A stretch of DNA of 64,000 bases from Lachnospiraceae bacterium 3-1. Its GTDB lineage: Bacteria; Bacillota; Clostridia; Lachnospirales; Lachnospiraceae. This document shows, piece by piece, positions 37,311 to 47,694 of this stretch. Position numbers and translations under genes: made by a program. Position 1 is the first letter of the stretch, and every line of letters begins with the position of its first letter. The DNA lies in NCBI GenBank assembly GCA_000403255.2, contig KE159571.1:1-64000 (forward strand), given 5' to 3'. The notes below the pieces were generated by a model that was given only the letters and a program-made list of their open reading frames with translations, was not told where the DNA came from and searched no databases.

Positions 37311-37562
37311 CTAATCCTTCAAAAATTGCCGGATAGATTCCATTGCATCTGCTTCCCGTTCCCCGTCTGTGGTTACTTTAATTTCCTCCCCTTCTAAAAG
37401 CCCTATGCTCATCATGCCCATCATGCTCTTTGCATTGATTCTTTTTCCATCTTTTTCCAGATAAATACTGCATGAATAGTAATCTGCCACCTGCACCAGC
37501 TCTGCCAGTATACGCACATCTGTCCCATTTTTAATTTTTACTTTCATGGTTTCCTGCAACAT
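37311..37562 (-). CDS. HPr/Crh-like phosphocarrier protein without the catalytic histidine
   Basis: About 83 aa, HPr size. The regulatory Ser site is kept: INAKSMMGMMSIGLLEGEEI (Ser46 context). At the catalytic loop, the usual G-L-H-A-R-P-A is G-T-D-V-R-I-L, so His15 is Asp while Arg17 remains. That combination (Ser46 yes, His15 no) is the definition of Crh in bacilli, which is made to act with CcpA in catabolite repression, not in sugar transport. Gene order rapZ-whiA-this also matches the bacillar yvcJ-whiA-crh region. HprK in this window would be its kinase. ATG 37562 follows AGGAGG. Confidence 0.85.
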   Translation of the reverse strand: MLQETMKVKIKNGTDVRILAELVQVADYYSCSIYLEKDGKRINAKSMMGMMSIGLLEGEEIKVTTDGEREADAMESIRQFLKD

Positions 37563-37675
37563 AATACCTGCCTCCTTTTCTACAAGGTATTGCCCCCTCA
37601 CCTCCGGTTTGGCGGCACGTTGGGGAAAGGTATGTTGATAAATTCTTCCCGCTTCCCTTCCCCCTGCTTTCCGCC

Positions 37676-38635
37676 TTACATATTCTCACAACTTTTCTGT
37701 CTCATCTCTTCTGCTATCTCACACAGTTTGCGCAACCTATGGTTGACGCCGGATTTTCCAACTGCTGGTTCCAAATAAGTTCCCAGCTCCTTTAAAGGAG
37801 CTTGAGGATATTGTAACCGTACCAAAGCAATCTCCCTTAAATTATCTGGCAAACTGTCCAACCCCTTGGTATTTCTGATATAATTGATATCCTCTAGCTG
37901 CTTCACTGCCGCGCTAACTGTCTTATTGATATTGGCTGTCTCACAATTCACCTGACGGTTGACGGAATTACGCATTTCCTTAAGAATACGCACATTCTCT
38001 AAATTCAACAAAGCTATATGGGCTTCCATTATATTTAACATATCTACAATCTGTGCACCTTCTTTTAAGTACACCACATGGTTCTTCTTGCGCACAACAA
38101 CTTTAGCATCCATATCAAAGCTATTGACAATATCCATCATCTGCCTGGCTTTTTCCTCCCCAGTACATACAATCTCAAAATGGTAAGATTTCTCTGGGTC
38201 GCTCATAGAACCTGCACTTAAAAAGGCTCCGCGGATAAAAGCTCTGCGGCAACAAGATTTTTGTACTAGCAATCCTGATACCAGCTCTCTGGTACGGATA
38301 TCTTCGTTTTTCTCATTTCTCCACTTGACCGCCTGCAATACTCTGCAAATTTCCTTCCATCCATATAGAGAAATTACAAACGTCCTGCTTTTATGAAGAT
38401 AAATATTCTGCCTGACTGCTATTCTGCAAGTGACCTGAAAGGTCTGCTTCATCAAAATAAAATATTTCCGGGCAAGGGAAAGATTTTCGGTGTAAACCCG
38501 CAAAACATTTTCTCTCCCTGTCCCTTCCAGCTTCCCGGCAAAGCTTAAGATAGCTGCAATTTCTGCAATTTGGCAATGTCTGCCTTTATTGATGTGGCGT
38601 GATAATTCTTCTTTTACCTGACCGGAAAAGGACAT
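37676..38635 (-). CDS. whiA: Sporulation/cell-division regulator WhiA
   Basis: About 319 aa. The N-terminal LAGLIDADG-derived domain contains RRAFIRGAFLSAGSMSDPEK and SYHFEIVC. The C-terminal HTH is ALVRLQYPQAPLKELGTYL followed by GKSGVNHRLRKL. WhiA is a DNA-binding protein conserved in Gram-positives, influencing division and metabolism. I place the start at ATG 38635 (MSFSGQVKEELSRH) because GGAGGAAGG lies before it and all family members begin there; the frame extends to 38716 into rapZ. Confidence 0.95.
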   Translation of the reverse strand: MSFSGQVKEELSRHINKGRHCQIAEIAAILSFAGKLEGTGRENVLRVYTENLSLARKYFILMKQTFQVTCRIAVRQNIYLHKSRTFVISLYGWKEICRVLQAVKWRNEKNEDIRTRELVSGLLVQKSCCRRAFIRGAFLSAGSMSDPEKSYHFEIVCTGEEKARQMMDIVNSFDMDAKVVVRKKNHVVYLKEGAQIVDMLNIMEAHIALLNLENVRILKEMRNSVNRQVNCETANINKTVSAAVKQLEDINYIRNTKGLDSLPDNLREIALVRLQYPQAPLKELGTYLEPAVGKSGVNHRLRKLCEIAEEMRQKSCENM

Positions 38636-38660
38636 AAAACCTTCCTCCCACCGTTCTTTT

Positions 38661-39536
38661 TTATTTGCCCCGCAGTGCATCCTTCTGGATGTCCCTGTGG
38701 TCAATCTTAACCCCAAATTCCTTCCGGTTTTTCAGTTTCTCATAAAGACCATTAGCCAGAGTAACAGAGCGGTGCTTCCCACCTGTGCATCCCACACTGA
38801 TGACAAGCTGAGTCTTACCCTCTGCGATATAATTAGGTATCAAAAACTTCACCATATCTTCCAGTTTGTCCAGAAACTGCCCTGCTTCTTTATGCTGCAT
38901 AACAAATTCCTGGATTTCTTTATCATTTCCAGTCTTTGCCCGCAATCCCTCCACATAATAAGGGTTGGGCAAAAACCGTACATCAAACACCAGATCAGAA
39001 TCTGTGGGAATTCCATACTTAAATCCAAAGGATACAATGGTAATAAACAAATTTTTATAATCCTGATTCTGTACAAAAATTTTCTCCAGCTCTGTTTTCA
39101 ATTCCCTGGTCAGCATATTACTGGTGTCTATGATATAATCTGCCTGCTTTCTTAAAAATTCCAGGCGTTTTCTCTCTTTTTGTATCCCTTTATCCACACG
39201 CTCCCCTGCTGCAAGAGGATGGGAGCGCCTTGTCTCCTTATACCGCTTTACCAGTACTGCATCTGTGGAATCCAGATAAAGAATCTCAAAAGAATTTCCC
39301 GTTTGTCCACACCTGTCCAAAACATCTTGCAGCTCGCCCAATGCCTGGCCGCTGCGAATATCTACCCCAACTGCCACCTTCTGCAGTTCTGCCCCTGGCA
39401 CATTTGCCAGCTCTGCAAACTTTTCAATTAGAACAATTGGCAAATTATCCACGCAAAAGTAACCAATATCTTCCATAATCTTCAATGCAGTACTTTTTCC
39501 GGCCCCGGACATTCCTGTTAAAATTACAAATTTCAA
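38661..39536 (-). CDS. rapZ: RNase adapter/nucleotide-binding protein RapZ (YvcJ)
   Basis: 291 aa, typical. The Walker A is LTGMSGAGKSTAL near residue 6; IGYFCVDNLP follows. The C-terminal part has FGFKYGIPTDSDLVFDVRFL, YVEGLRAKTGND and VSVGCTGGKHRSVTLA. In Gram-positives its target is unclear; in enterobacteria it steers RNase E to GlmZ. It starts with TTG (39536) behind GGGAGG, and precedes whiA by 25 bp in one transcription unit. Confidence 0.95.
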   Translation of the reverse strand: MKFVILTGMSGAGKSTALKIMEDIGYFCVDNLPIVLIEKFAELANVPGAELQKVAVGVDIRSGQALGELQDVLDRCGQTGNSFEILYLDSTDAVLVKRYKETRRSHPLAAGERVDKGIQKERKRLEFLRKQADYIIDTSNMLTRELKTELEKIFVQNQDYKNLFITIVSFGFKYGIPTDSDLVFDVRFLPNPYYVEGLRAKTGNDKEIQEFVMQHKEAGQFLDKLEDMVKFLIPNYIAEGKTQLVISVGCTGGKHRSVTLANGLYEKLKNRKEFGVKIDHRDIQKDALRGK

Positions 39537-39611
39537 TACCTAACCTCCCTAACCTACGCCGGAACATCCATTCCTGACAACTACGCAACGATTCCGCTGC
39601 CATCCGTATCT

Positions 39612-40520
39612 TCAAAAATCTCCTATAAATTTGACCTCTGGCTGTAAACGAACCCCAAACCTTTCTTCCACCTGTGTCTGTACATCAGACATCAACTGAC
39701 GGATATCCGCTGCTGTTGCATTCTCCTTATTAATCACAAAGCCACAATGCTTTTCCGATACCTGGGCTCCGCCTACTTGATAGCCCCTAAGCCCAGCATC
39801 TTCAATCAGCTTCCCAGCAAAATACCCTTCTGGCCGTTGAAAGGCGCTGCCAGCGCTTGGGTACTCCAAGGGCTGTTTCTCCCGTCTTTTATTCCTTAAT
39901 TCAGCCATCCGGTTTAAGATTTCTTCTTTGTTCCCCTTCGTAAGACAAAGCTCTGCCTGTAAGACAATGTAATGATTCTTTGCAATACAGCTTTGACGAT
40001 ATCCCAGTTCCAGTTCTTCCAGATTCAGATCCTTTTCCTGGCCTTCCTCTGTCAAAACTGTCACTTTCTTTAAAATATGTTTCATTTCACCGCCATAGGC
40101 CCCTGCGTTCATTACCACAGCTCCCCCAATACTCCCTGGAATTCCTGCTGCAAATTCCATGCCAGTCAGCTCTTGTTCCGCTGCCTGTCGTGCTACAGAA
40201 AATAATGAGGCTCCAGCTTCTGCAATTACTGTATTCCCTGTGATTGTAATCTGATCCGCCATCTTGCCAATTTCTATTACCATTCCCTGGATCCCCTTAT
40301 CGCCAACCAGAAGATTGCTCCCATTGCCAATCACCATCCATGGAATATCAAATTCCTTGCACAAAGCCAGCACTGGCTGTATTTGACTCCGTTTGGGACG
40401 TACATAATACTCTGCCGGACCTCCCACTTTAAAGGTCGTATGTCCTCCCATGTTCTCCTTCGTACAGCACTGTTCACTGTTTAGTATTTCCCCCAATCGC
40501 CTCAAAAAAATCTCTTTCAC
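39612..40520 (-). CDS. murB: UDP-N-acetylenolpyruvoylglucosamine reductase
   Basis: 302 aa, type IIb MurB length. FAD-binding: TTFKVGGPAEYYVRP, WMVIGNGSNLLVGDKGI, EFAAGIPGSIGGAVVMNAGA; catalytic serine region YPSAGSAFQRP and the last Glu in LQPEVKFIG. It makes UDP-MurNAc with NADPH in peptidoglycan synthesis. GTG start at 40520, two bases beyond the stop of the aminopeptidase gene, with AAAGAGG as RBS. Same order as bacterial murB-rapZ-whiA clusters. Confidence 0.95.
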   Translation of the reverse strand: MKEIFLRRLGEILNSEQCCTKENMGGHTTFKVGGPAEYYVRPKRSQIQPVLALCKEFDIPWMVIGNGSNLLVGDKGIQGMVIEIGKMADQITITGNTVIAEAGASLFSVARQAAEQELTGMEFAAGIPGSIGGAVVMNAGAYGGEMKHILKKVTVLTEEGQEKDLNLEELELGYRQSCIAKNHYIVLQAELCLTKGNKEEILNRMAELRNKRREKQPLEYPSAGSAFQRPEGYFAGKLIEDAGLRGYQVGGAQVSEKHCGFVINKENATAADIRQLMSDVQTQVEERFGVRLQPEVKFIGDF

Positions 40521-40521
40521 A

Positions 40522-41916
40522 TTACGCCTCTTTCAAAAATGCCCCATAGCCCCGCTTTGCCTCATACAAGTCCACTTTACTGATAATTTCCCATGGGGCA
40601 TGCATATTCAGCACTGCTACACCGCTGTCAATGACGGACATATTATAGTTTGCCAGAATATAAGCAATGGTTCCTCCACCGCCCTGATCTACCTTTCCAA
40701 GCTCAGAAGTCTGGAAGGCTACTTCATTATCATCCATAATTCTTCTCAATTCAGCCATATATTCTGGGTTTGCATCATTAGAACCGCCTTTTCCTCTGGA
40801 GCCTGTATATTTGTTGAACACCAGACCATTTCCAAAATATGCACAATTTTTCTTCTCCATAGTGGAAGCATACAAAGGATCATAGGCAGCGCTTACATCC
40901 GAGGAAAGCACTTTGGAATTGCTCATAACACGGTTAAATTTAATCTGATGAAAGCCTTCCATATTATCCAAAATCTCTGCCACTGTGTAGGCAAAGAATT
41001 GAGACTGCATGCCAGTTGCTCCTACACTTCCAATTTCTTCTTTGTCTACCAATAGACACACACTGGTCTTTTCACAAACGTCTGTCTCTGCAATTGCTGC
41101 AAAAGAAGAATAAGCGCATACCCTGTCATCATGTCCATATCCCATAATCATACTGCGATCAAACCCGTAGTCTCTGGCTTTTCCAGCAGGAACCACCTCA
41201 ATCTCTGCGGACAGAAAATCTTCTTCTTCAATATTATATTGTTCTTTTAATATATTCAGTACATTTGTTTTTACCGTCTCCTTGGCTTTCTTCTCTTCCT
41301 CTTCACTTTCAAAAGGAATACTTCCCACTAAAACATCCAGGTTTTCCCCTTCAATCACCTTTGCCGCTTTTTTCTCCAACTGTTCTCCAGCTAAATGAAT
41401 CAGCAAATCGGTAACGCCAAATACGGGATCCTCTTCTTTTTCTCCGATATTTACAATTACTTTTGTCCCATCTTTTTTCACAATAATTCCATGAAGCGCC
41501 AAAGGAAGGGTAACCCACTGATATTTTTTCACACCCCCATAATAATGGGTATCCAGCAATGCCAGCTCTGTATCTTCATAGAGAGGCACCTGCTTCAAAT
41601 CCAGCCTGGGAGAATCCACATGGGCGCCTAAAATATTCATTCCCTTCTCCAGAGACTCCTTGCCAATTACAAATAACGCCAATAATTTTCCCATATTCTC
41701 TGCGTATATTTTATCTCCAGTTTTAATGGTTCTGCCAGAAGCCAGGATATCTTTTAAATCTTCAAAGCCCGCTGCCTTTGCCTGCTCGATCAGCTCAGTC
41801 ACGCACTCCCGTTCTGTTTTGCAATCAGAAATAAATTTTTTATATTTGTCTCCAAATGCAAATACCTCCTCCCGTTTTCCTTCTGGATATTTCTTCCATG
41901 CATTCTTTCTTTCCAT
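40522..41916 (-). CDS. M18-family aspartyl-type aminopeptidase
   Basis: 464 aa, near M18 length. Metal ligands: NILGAHVDSPRLDLKQVP near residue 96, LVDKEEIGSVGATGM near 288, and the final His in VAVLNMHAPWE near 440. It removes N-terminal amino acids from peptides in the cytoplasm, with two metal ions. RBS AGGAGG. It lies 72 bp behind hprK and 1-2 bp before murB. Intact. Confidence 0.92.
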   Translation of the reverse strand: MERKNAWKKYPEGKREEVFAFGDKYKKFISDCKTERECVTELIEQAKAAGFEDLKDILASGRTIKTGDKIYAENMGKLLALFVIGKESLEKGMNILGAHVDSPRLDLKQVPLYEDTELALLDTHYYGGVKKYQWVTLPLALHGIIVKKDGTKVIVNIGEKEEDPVFGVTDLLIHLAGEQLEKKAAKVIEGENLDVLVGSIPFESEEEEKKAKETVKTNVLNILKEQYNIEEEDFLSAEIEVVPAGKARDYGFDRSMIMGYGHDDRVCAYSSFAAIAETDVCEKTSVCLLVDKEEIGSVGATGMQSQFFAYTVAEILDNMEGFHQIKFNRVMSNSKVLSSDVSAAYDPLYASTMEKKNCAYFGNGLVFNKYTGSRGKGGSNDANPEYMAELRRIMDDNEVAFQTSELGKVDQGGGGTIAYILANYNMSVIDSGVAVLNMHAPWEIISKVDLYEAKRGYGAFLKEA

Positions 41917-41988
41917 CGCTTTCTTCCTCCTGCTTCTATACTTTTATCAATTACCATCTTACTCATTCTGGAAAAATTCCCAGTCATA

Positions 41989-42930
41989 TCATTCCTCTTC
42001 CTCATCATCGGACTTCTGCAAATTTTCTTGTACCCGGCGGTATAGCTCCTTGGCTGCATTATATCCCATCTTCTTCTGTCTGTGGTTGGCGGCTGCTGAC
42101 TCACAGATGACTGCCAGATTACGGCCTGGACGAATAGGTAAGGAATGACATACTACTTTATTTCCAAGAAATTCTGTATATTCCTCCTCCAGCCCCAATC
42201 TGTCATATTCATTTTCCTTCTTCCAGTCTTCCAATTTAATCACTAAATCGATGTTCTGTTTTTCTTTCACACACTCCACACCAAACAGAGTCTTTACATC
42301 AATAATTCCCACGCCTCGCAGTTCAATAAAATATCTGGTAATATCTGGGGCAGTTCCCACCAATATATGCTTGTTAATTTTGCGGATCTCCACCACATCA
42401 TCACTCACCAACCGGTGTCCTCTACGAATAAGCTCCAGCGCCGCTTCACTTTTTCCAATGCCGCTTTCTCCCATAATCAGCAGACCTTCCCCATATACAT
42501 CCACTAAAACGCCATGAATGGAAATGCAGGGCGCCAGCGCTTCTCCCAGATAATAAATCAGTTCTGCCATAAACGCAGATGTGCCATAATCCGTAGAAAG
42601 TATTGGTGTGTCATATTCGGTTGCAATTCGAAGAAGATCCTCATCTGGTTCCAGATTTCGGCTGAAAATAACGCAGGGAACATTATGGGAAAAAAATTTC
42701 TGATATAAAACCAATTTCTCCTCATAGTCTATTTTCTGCATATAGGTATGCTCCACCCTACCTACAATCTCAATCCTGCTATTGTCAAAATAATCAAAAT
42801 AGCCTGCTAGCTGCAACGCTGGACGGTTCACCTCTGCGTTGTCCACCTTCCGATTTCTGATATCCACCTCTGGATTCAGCACTTTCAAATTCATTTTTTC
42901 TACGATTTTTTTTACACTTACGCCTTTCAT
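41989..42930 (-). CDS. hprK: HPr(Ser) kinase/phosphorylase
   Basis: 313 aa. The Walker A is LLIMGESGIGKSEAALELI near residue 155, preceded by the family His in SIHGVLVDVYG, and followed by RGHRLVSDDVVEI and the signature ELRGVGIIDVKTLFG. It phosphorylates Ser46 of HPr and Crh when fructose bisphosphate is high, setting catabolite repression. A Crh-like substrate is encoded 5 kb away. The C-terminus is acidic (SDDEEEE). RBS AAAGGGAG at ATG 42930. Confidence 0.95.
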   Translation of the reverse strand: MKGVSVKKIVEKMNLKVLNPEVDIRNRKVDNAEVNRPALQLAGYFDYFDNSRIEIVGRVEHTYMQKIDYEEKLVLYQKFFSHNVPCVIFSRNLEPDEDLLRIATEYDTPILSTDYGTSAFMAELIYYLGEALAPCISIHGVLVDVYGEGLLIMGESGIGKSEAALELIRRGHRLVSDDVVEIRKINKHILVGTAPDITRYFIELRGVGIIDVKTLFGVECVKEKQNIDLVIKLEDWKKENEYDRLGLEEEYTEFLGNKVVCHSLPIRPGRNLAVICESAAANHRQKKMGYNAAKELYRRVQENLQKSDDEEEE

Positions 42931-43056
42931 CCGAGTCTCCCTTTCTCCCGTTGGAAATTTTCACTCACCTATATTTTCAATCTTATCACAGTTACGATTC
43001 TTCTTCAATATCAGGTCTGGGGAAAAAATTCGCAAATGCTCCTAAGGGCATCACTG

Positions 43057-44937
43057 TCAGGAATTTTTTTCTATATTCTCCTTATGAAAAAATTCGTAAA
43101 CCGCCAAAGCTGCCTGTTCATTCATAGATGGAATTTCCTGTAATGTCTTCTTATCTGCTTCCCGAATGGCATCTAGGGACAAAAACCTTTTCATTAATGC
43201 TTTCCGCCTTGCAGCGCCGATTCCTGGAATATCATCCAGAACAGAGTGTACCTGCTCCTTGCTACGCAAGGATCTATGATATTCAATCGCAAACCGATGG
43301 GCTTCATCCTGAATTCTGGTAATTAGCTTAAATCCCTCGCTATGACGGTCAATGGGTATCTCCTGATTATGATAGTATAACCCACGAGTACGATGATTAT
43401 CATCCTTTACCATCCCACATACAGGTATCTTTAATTTGAGCTCCTCTAACACCTTTAATGCAATATTAACCTGCCCTTTTCCGCCGTCCATCATAATCAA
43501 ATCTGGAAAACGGGTAAAACTTCCATATTCATTTTCTAAGTTTCGTTCCTTTAATTCTTCCTGTTCCTTCACTCCATGAGAAAACCGCCTAGTTAGTACT
43601 TCATACATGGAAGCATAGTCATTTGGTCCAGTCACGGTACGTAGTTTGAATTTCCGGTAATCGCTGCGCTTCGGCTTTCCCTTCTCGTAAACTACCATAG
43701 AGCCAACGGTTTCAAATCCACTGATATTGGAAATATCAAATGCCTCTACTCGTTTCACCTCTTCCAAATCCAATAATCTGCCAATTTCTTTTAACGCTCC
43801 TATGGTTCTTCCTTCTTCCCGCTTGATTTTTTCCTTATCCTGAGAAAGCGCCATGAAAGCATTCTGGGCTGCTAATTCCACTAATTTTTCCTTTGTGCCT
43901 TTTTTGGGTACACGAATATATACTTTCTGTCCCCGCTTTTGACTCAGCCATTCTGCAATCACTTCCTTCTCTTCTACTTCCTCCTGAAGCATCAATTCCC
44001 TTGGGATAAAGGGCGTCCCCGCATAAAACTGTTTCAGGAAAGTAGCAAGCACCTGGGGCCTCATATCCTCACTTCCTATATTTACATGAAAATGATCTCT
44101 CCCAATCAACCTTCCATCCCGCACAAAAAACATTTGAACAACAGCGTCCTCCTGATCCGACGCCATGGCGATAATATCCTTATCCTCTCCATCCGAACTG
44201 GTAATTTTCTGTTTCTGGGCAATTTGCTTGACTGCCTTCAACAATTCTCGATACTCAATGGCCTTTTCAAAACTCATTTCTTCAGAAGCAGCCTGCATTT
44301 TTTCTTCCAATTCTTTTAATACAGGCTGATAATTTCCATTCAAAAATTCCAAAACACGGTTAATCTGCTTCCGGTAATCCTCCTTACTAATATTCCCTTG
44401 ACAAGGGGCCATACATTGATGAATATGGTAATTCAAGCAAGGCCGTTCTTTTCCAATATCCTTGGGAAGGACACGATTACACGTCCGCAGCAAGTATATT
44501 TTTTGAATGAGCTCTATGGTTTCCTTCACTGCCCCTGCACTGGTATATGGGCCAAAATACCGAGATTTGTCTTTTTTCATCTGACGTGAAAAGAGGACTC
44601 TGGGAAAATCCTCTCCCAGCGTCACTCTAATATAAGGGTATGTCTTATCATCCCTCAGCATAGTATTATATTTTGGCCGATGTTCTTTAATAAGATTGCA
44701 TTCCAGAATCAATGCTTCCAGTTCAGAATCCGTAATAATATACTCAAAACGTTCAATCTGCCTTACCATCTGTTCTTTTTTCAATCCTTCGTTATGGCTT
44801 GGACGAAAATATTGCCGGACCCGATTCCGCAGGCTGACCGCTTTTCCCACATAAATAATGGTGTCTTTTACATCATACATGAGATATACTCCCGGTTTCT
44901 GTGGGAGTTTTTTTAATTCTTCCTGAATATCAAACAT
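43057..44937 (-). CDS. uvrC: Excinuclease ABC subunit C
   Basis: 626 aa, as expected. GIY-YIG domain at the start: [20 protein letters not shown]. UvrB-contact segment ([16 protein letters not shown] near 220), then the RNase-H-like endonuclease domain with [20 protein letters not shown] and [16 protein letters not shown]. Two helix-hairpin-helix motifs end it ([19 protein letters not shown]). It makes the dual incisions in nucleotide excision repair. The ATG overlaps the ftsH TAA (TAATG), so the two are coupled. Confidence 0.96.
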   Translation of the reverse strand: MFDIQEELKKLPQKPGVYLMYDVKDTIIYVGKAVSLRNRVRQYFRPSHNEGLKKEQMVRQIERFEYIITDSELEALILECNLIKEHRPKYNTMLRDDKTYPYIRVTLGEDFPRVLFSRQMKKDKSRYFGPYTSAGAVKETIELIQKIYLLRTCNRVLPKDIGKERPCLNYHIHQCMAPCQGNISKEDYRKQINRVLEFLNGNYQPVLKELEEKMQAASEEMSFEKAIEYRELLKAVKQIAQKQKITSSDGEDKDIIAMASDQEDAVVQMFFVRDGRLIGRDHFHVNIGSEDMRPQVLATFLKQFYAGTPFIPRELMLQEEVEEKEVIAEWLSQKRGQKVYIRVPKKGTKEKLVELAAQNAFMALSQDKEKIKREEGRTIGALKEIGRLLDLEEVKRVEAFDISNISGFETVGSMVVYEKGKPKRSDYRKFKLRTVTGPNDYASMYEVLTRRFSHGVKEQEELKERNLENEYGSFTRFPDLIMMDGGKGQVNIALKVLEELKLKIPVCGMVKDDNHRTRGLYYHNQEIPIDRHSEGFKLITRIQDEAHRFAIEYHRSLRSKEQVHSVLDDIPGIGAARRKALMKRFLSLDAIREADKKTLQEIPSMNEQAALAVYEFFHKENIEKNS

Positions 44938-47486
44938 TATTTTAATTCCTTTAACAATTGATCCAAATAATCTTCTCCATCATCTTCTGTACTACTTTCT
45001 TCAGCTCTTACCACTTGGGGAGCTGCCTGCTTTTTCTCCGCTTTTTTCACTGGCTCTGATATCACAGGAGCAGTTTTTGCCTTTTTTCCACTACCCTTTT
45101 TCACTGGAAAAAATCCCAGTTCTTCCGGTGTAGCCGGAACTGTCCCAACCACAGCCTTTTTTTGTTCAACAGGGCTCTTTTCTTTCTCCGTTGCTACTGG
45201 TCCATTCACTATTTCTGGGACAATCTCTATTTTCTCTCCCAAGTCTACCATCTTAGAAATCTTTTCCGTTTCTGACCTGGCTGCATGCACATTGTTCTGT
45301 CCAAGGGAATCTTTATGGAAATCCTCTGCTAGTTGCAAATCTGCCAGTTTCTGTGGAATTGCTTCTCCCTCTAAGGTATTCACTTCCAAAAACAATTCCT
45401 CTTCTGCCTCCTCCATACTAGAAACAGTCTTCTCCTGAGGAAATGGGATTGGTAATTCCTTCACCTTCAACGTATCAACTAAAATCTCATCTTCCTGCAT
45501 CTGCACCTCTGGTTTCTCTAATTCCTGACGATGCATTTTAGGCTGCTTTACTTCCTGATGATGCATTTCCTCCGCTCGAAATTCCTCTGCTGTTTTTTCT
45601 GCCTCGGTTTTTTCCTCCGGCTCTGGAATCCCTTTTAACTCTCGGAAAATCTTCATGAATTCTTTTCCAGTAATTGTCTCATTCTCATACAGATATTCGG
45701 AAATCTTATCCAAAATGCTTCTATTTTCCTGAAGGAGACGAACTGCTTCGTCATAACTTTCCTTTAAAATCCGCATAACCTCTTGGTCAATCTGAGCAGC
45801 AGTCTCTTCACCGCAATTTAAACTTGCCCTTCCATCCAGGTATTGATTTTCAATGGTTACCAGTCCCATAAGGCCAAATTTATCTGACATACCATATTGT
45901 GTCACCATGGCCCTTGCAATCTTTGTAGCCTGCTCAATATCATTGGAAGCTCCGGTAGTTACAGAATCAAAAACAATTTCTTCGGCCGCCCGGCCGCCCA
46001 TGTAAGTAACAAGATGGGCAATCAGCTCATTCTTAGTCATCAGGAACTTTTCTTCCTCTGGCACCTGCATGGTGTAACCCAAAGCCCCCATAGTTCTTGG
46101 CACAATGGTAATCTTCTGTACAGGTTCTGCATCTTTTTGCAAAGCCGTAACCAATGCATGTCCTACTTCATGGTAAGCAACCATTTTCTTTTCCTTTGGT
46201 CCCATAATCCGGTCTTTTTTCTCTTTTCCAGCAATTACCACTTCCACGGATTCAAATAAATCCCCTTGATTTACATACTTTCTTCCATGCTTTACCGCAT
46301 TGATTGCTGCCTCGTTAATCATATTGGCAAGGTCAGAGCCTACTGCTCCTGAGGTTGCCAGCGCAATAGCGTCCAAATCTACTGAATCATCCAAAAGCAC
46401 ATTCTTGGCATGAACCTTCAAAGTCTCTATTCTTCCCTTTAAATCTGGCTTATCTACAATAATCCTCCGGTCAAACCGACCCGGTCTTAGCAATGCCTTG
46501 TCCAATACCTCCGGCCGATTGGTTGCTGCTAAAATCAAGAGACCTTTGGAGGTGTCAAATCCATCCATCTCTGCCAGAAGCTGATTCAAAGTCTGCTCCC
46601 TCTCATCATTGCCGCCATATCTGGTGTCACGGCTCTTACCAATGGCATCAATTTCGTCAATAAAAATAATACATGGCGCCTGTTTCTGAGCTTCTTTAAA
46701 TAAGTCTCTCACACGGGATGCACCCACTCCCACAAACATTTCCACAAAATCAGAACCTGCCAACGAGAAAAAAGGAACCTTAGCTTCCCCGGCAACCGCT
46801 TTGGCCAGCAGCGTCTTACCAGTTCCTGGAGGGCCTACCAGCAACGCTCCTTTGGGCAGCTTTGCCCCGATATCTGTATATTTCCTGGGATTGTGCAGAA
46901 AATCCACAACCTCCTGCAATGATTCCTTTGCCTCCTCCTGGCCTGCCACGTCCCGAAATGTGACACCTGTACTCTTCTCAACATAAACCTTAGCGGTACT
47001 CTTTCCAACTCCCATCATACCGCCGCTTCCCATTTTCCGGAAAATCAGAAAATACAGTAACACCCATACCAGCACCAACGGAAGAATATAGCTTAGCATA
47101 TTCCACATAATCATCGAAGAAACATCTTCTACTGTCCCGGAAAACTTCACATCGTGTTCCTTAAGAAGGGGAAGCAGACTTTCATCATTCAATTCCGCTG
47201 TATAATAATTAATTCTGTAGAGCTTATTCTCACCTTTTGGAATAATATTTATCCTGCTGGATGTGAATGTCACAGACTCTACCTTGTCCTGCTCTACCAT
47301 ATTAATAAACTCTGAATATGTGATTTCCTTATTCGTTGCATCCTTTGCACAACTGTTTAACAGACTTGTAAGAAACAATACCAGCAGAGCAGCTAAAATA
47401 AAAATCATAATTGTCATTCCGTTTTTATTGTTACCGCCGTTATTGTTTCCACCATTATTATTGTTGTTATTTCCTTTGTTCTCCAT
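44937..47486 (-). CDS. ftsH: ATP-dependent zinc metalloprotease FtsH with long C-terminal tail
   Basis: 849 aa, about 200 more than the usual 600-660. The N-terminus is Asn/Gly-rich (repeats of NN, GG up to residue 20). Two transmembrane helices follow ([17 protein letters not shown] and [19 protein letters not shown]). AAA+ domain: Walker [21 protein letters not shown], Walker [35 protein letters not shown]. Protease: [11 protein letters not shown] with zinc HEXXH. The extra tail after about residue 640 is acidic, Glu/Lys-rich and has no recognisable fold. It degrades membrane and cytosolic proteins. RBS AGGAGG. Coupled to uvrC. Confidence 0.95.
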   Translation of the reverse strand: MENKGNNNNNNGGNNNGGNNKNGMTIMIFILAALLVLFLTSLLNSCAKDATNKEITYSEFINMVEQDKVESVTFTSSRINIIPKGENKLYRINYYTAELNDESLLPLLKEHDVKFSGTVEDVSSMIMWNMLSYILPLVLVWVLLYFLIFRKMGSGGMMGVGKSTAKVYVEKSTGVTFRDVAGQEEAKESLQEVVDFLHNPRKYTDIGAKLPKGALLVGPPGTGKTLLAKAVAGEAKVPFFSLAGSDFVEMFVGVGASRVRDLFKEAQKQAPCIIFIDEIDAIGKSRDTRYGGNDEREQTLNQLLAEMDGFDTSKGLLILAATNRPEVLDKALLRPGRFDRRIIVDKPDLKGRIETLKVHAKNVLLDDSVDLDAIALATSGAVGSDLANMINEAAINAVKHGRKYVNQGDLFESVEVVIAGKEKKDRIMGPKEKKMVAYHEVGHALVTALQKDAEPVQKITIVPRTMGALGYTMQVPEEEKFLMTKNELIAHLVTYMGGRAAEEIVFDSVTTGASNDIEQATKIARAMVTQYGMSDKFGLMGLVTIENQYLDGRASLNCGEETAAQIDQEVMRILKESYDEAVRLLQENRSILDKISEYLYENETITGKEFMKIFRELKGIPEPEEKTEAEKTAEEFRAEEMHHQEVKQPKMHRQELEKPEVQMQEDEILVDTLKVKELPIPFPQEKTVSSMEEAEEELFLEVNTLEGEAIPQKLADLQLAEDFHKDSLGQNNVHAARSETEKISKMVDLGEKIEIVPEIVNGPVATEKEKSPVEQKKAVVGTVPATPEELGFFPVKKGSGKKAKTAPVISEPVKKAEKKQAAPQVVRAEESSTEDDGEDYLDQLLKELK

Positions 47487-47694
47487 TTATTTCCTCCTAA
47501 ATGCCGCAGCCATCTATTTCGCGACACCTCTTTATTATATGTGTATTTGTCCTGAAAATCAATACAATTCTCTGAAACTTTTCTTCCGGGTTTCTAAACT
47601 TTTTATAAACAAATATGATAGCTTTCCTGTCATCATCCTTACAAAAGTTGTGTACAAAAAACACTTCATTTATGTAACATTTCTTACATAAATT

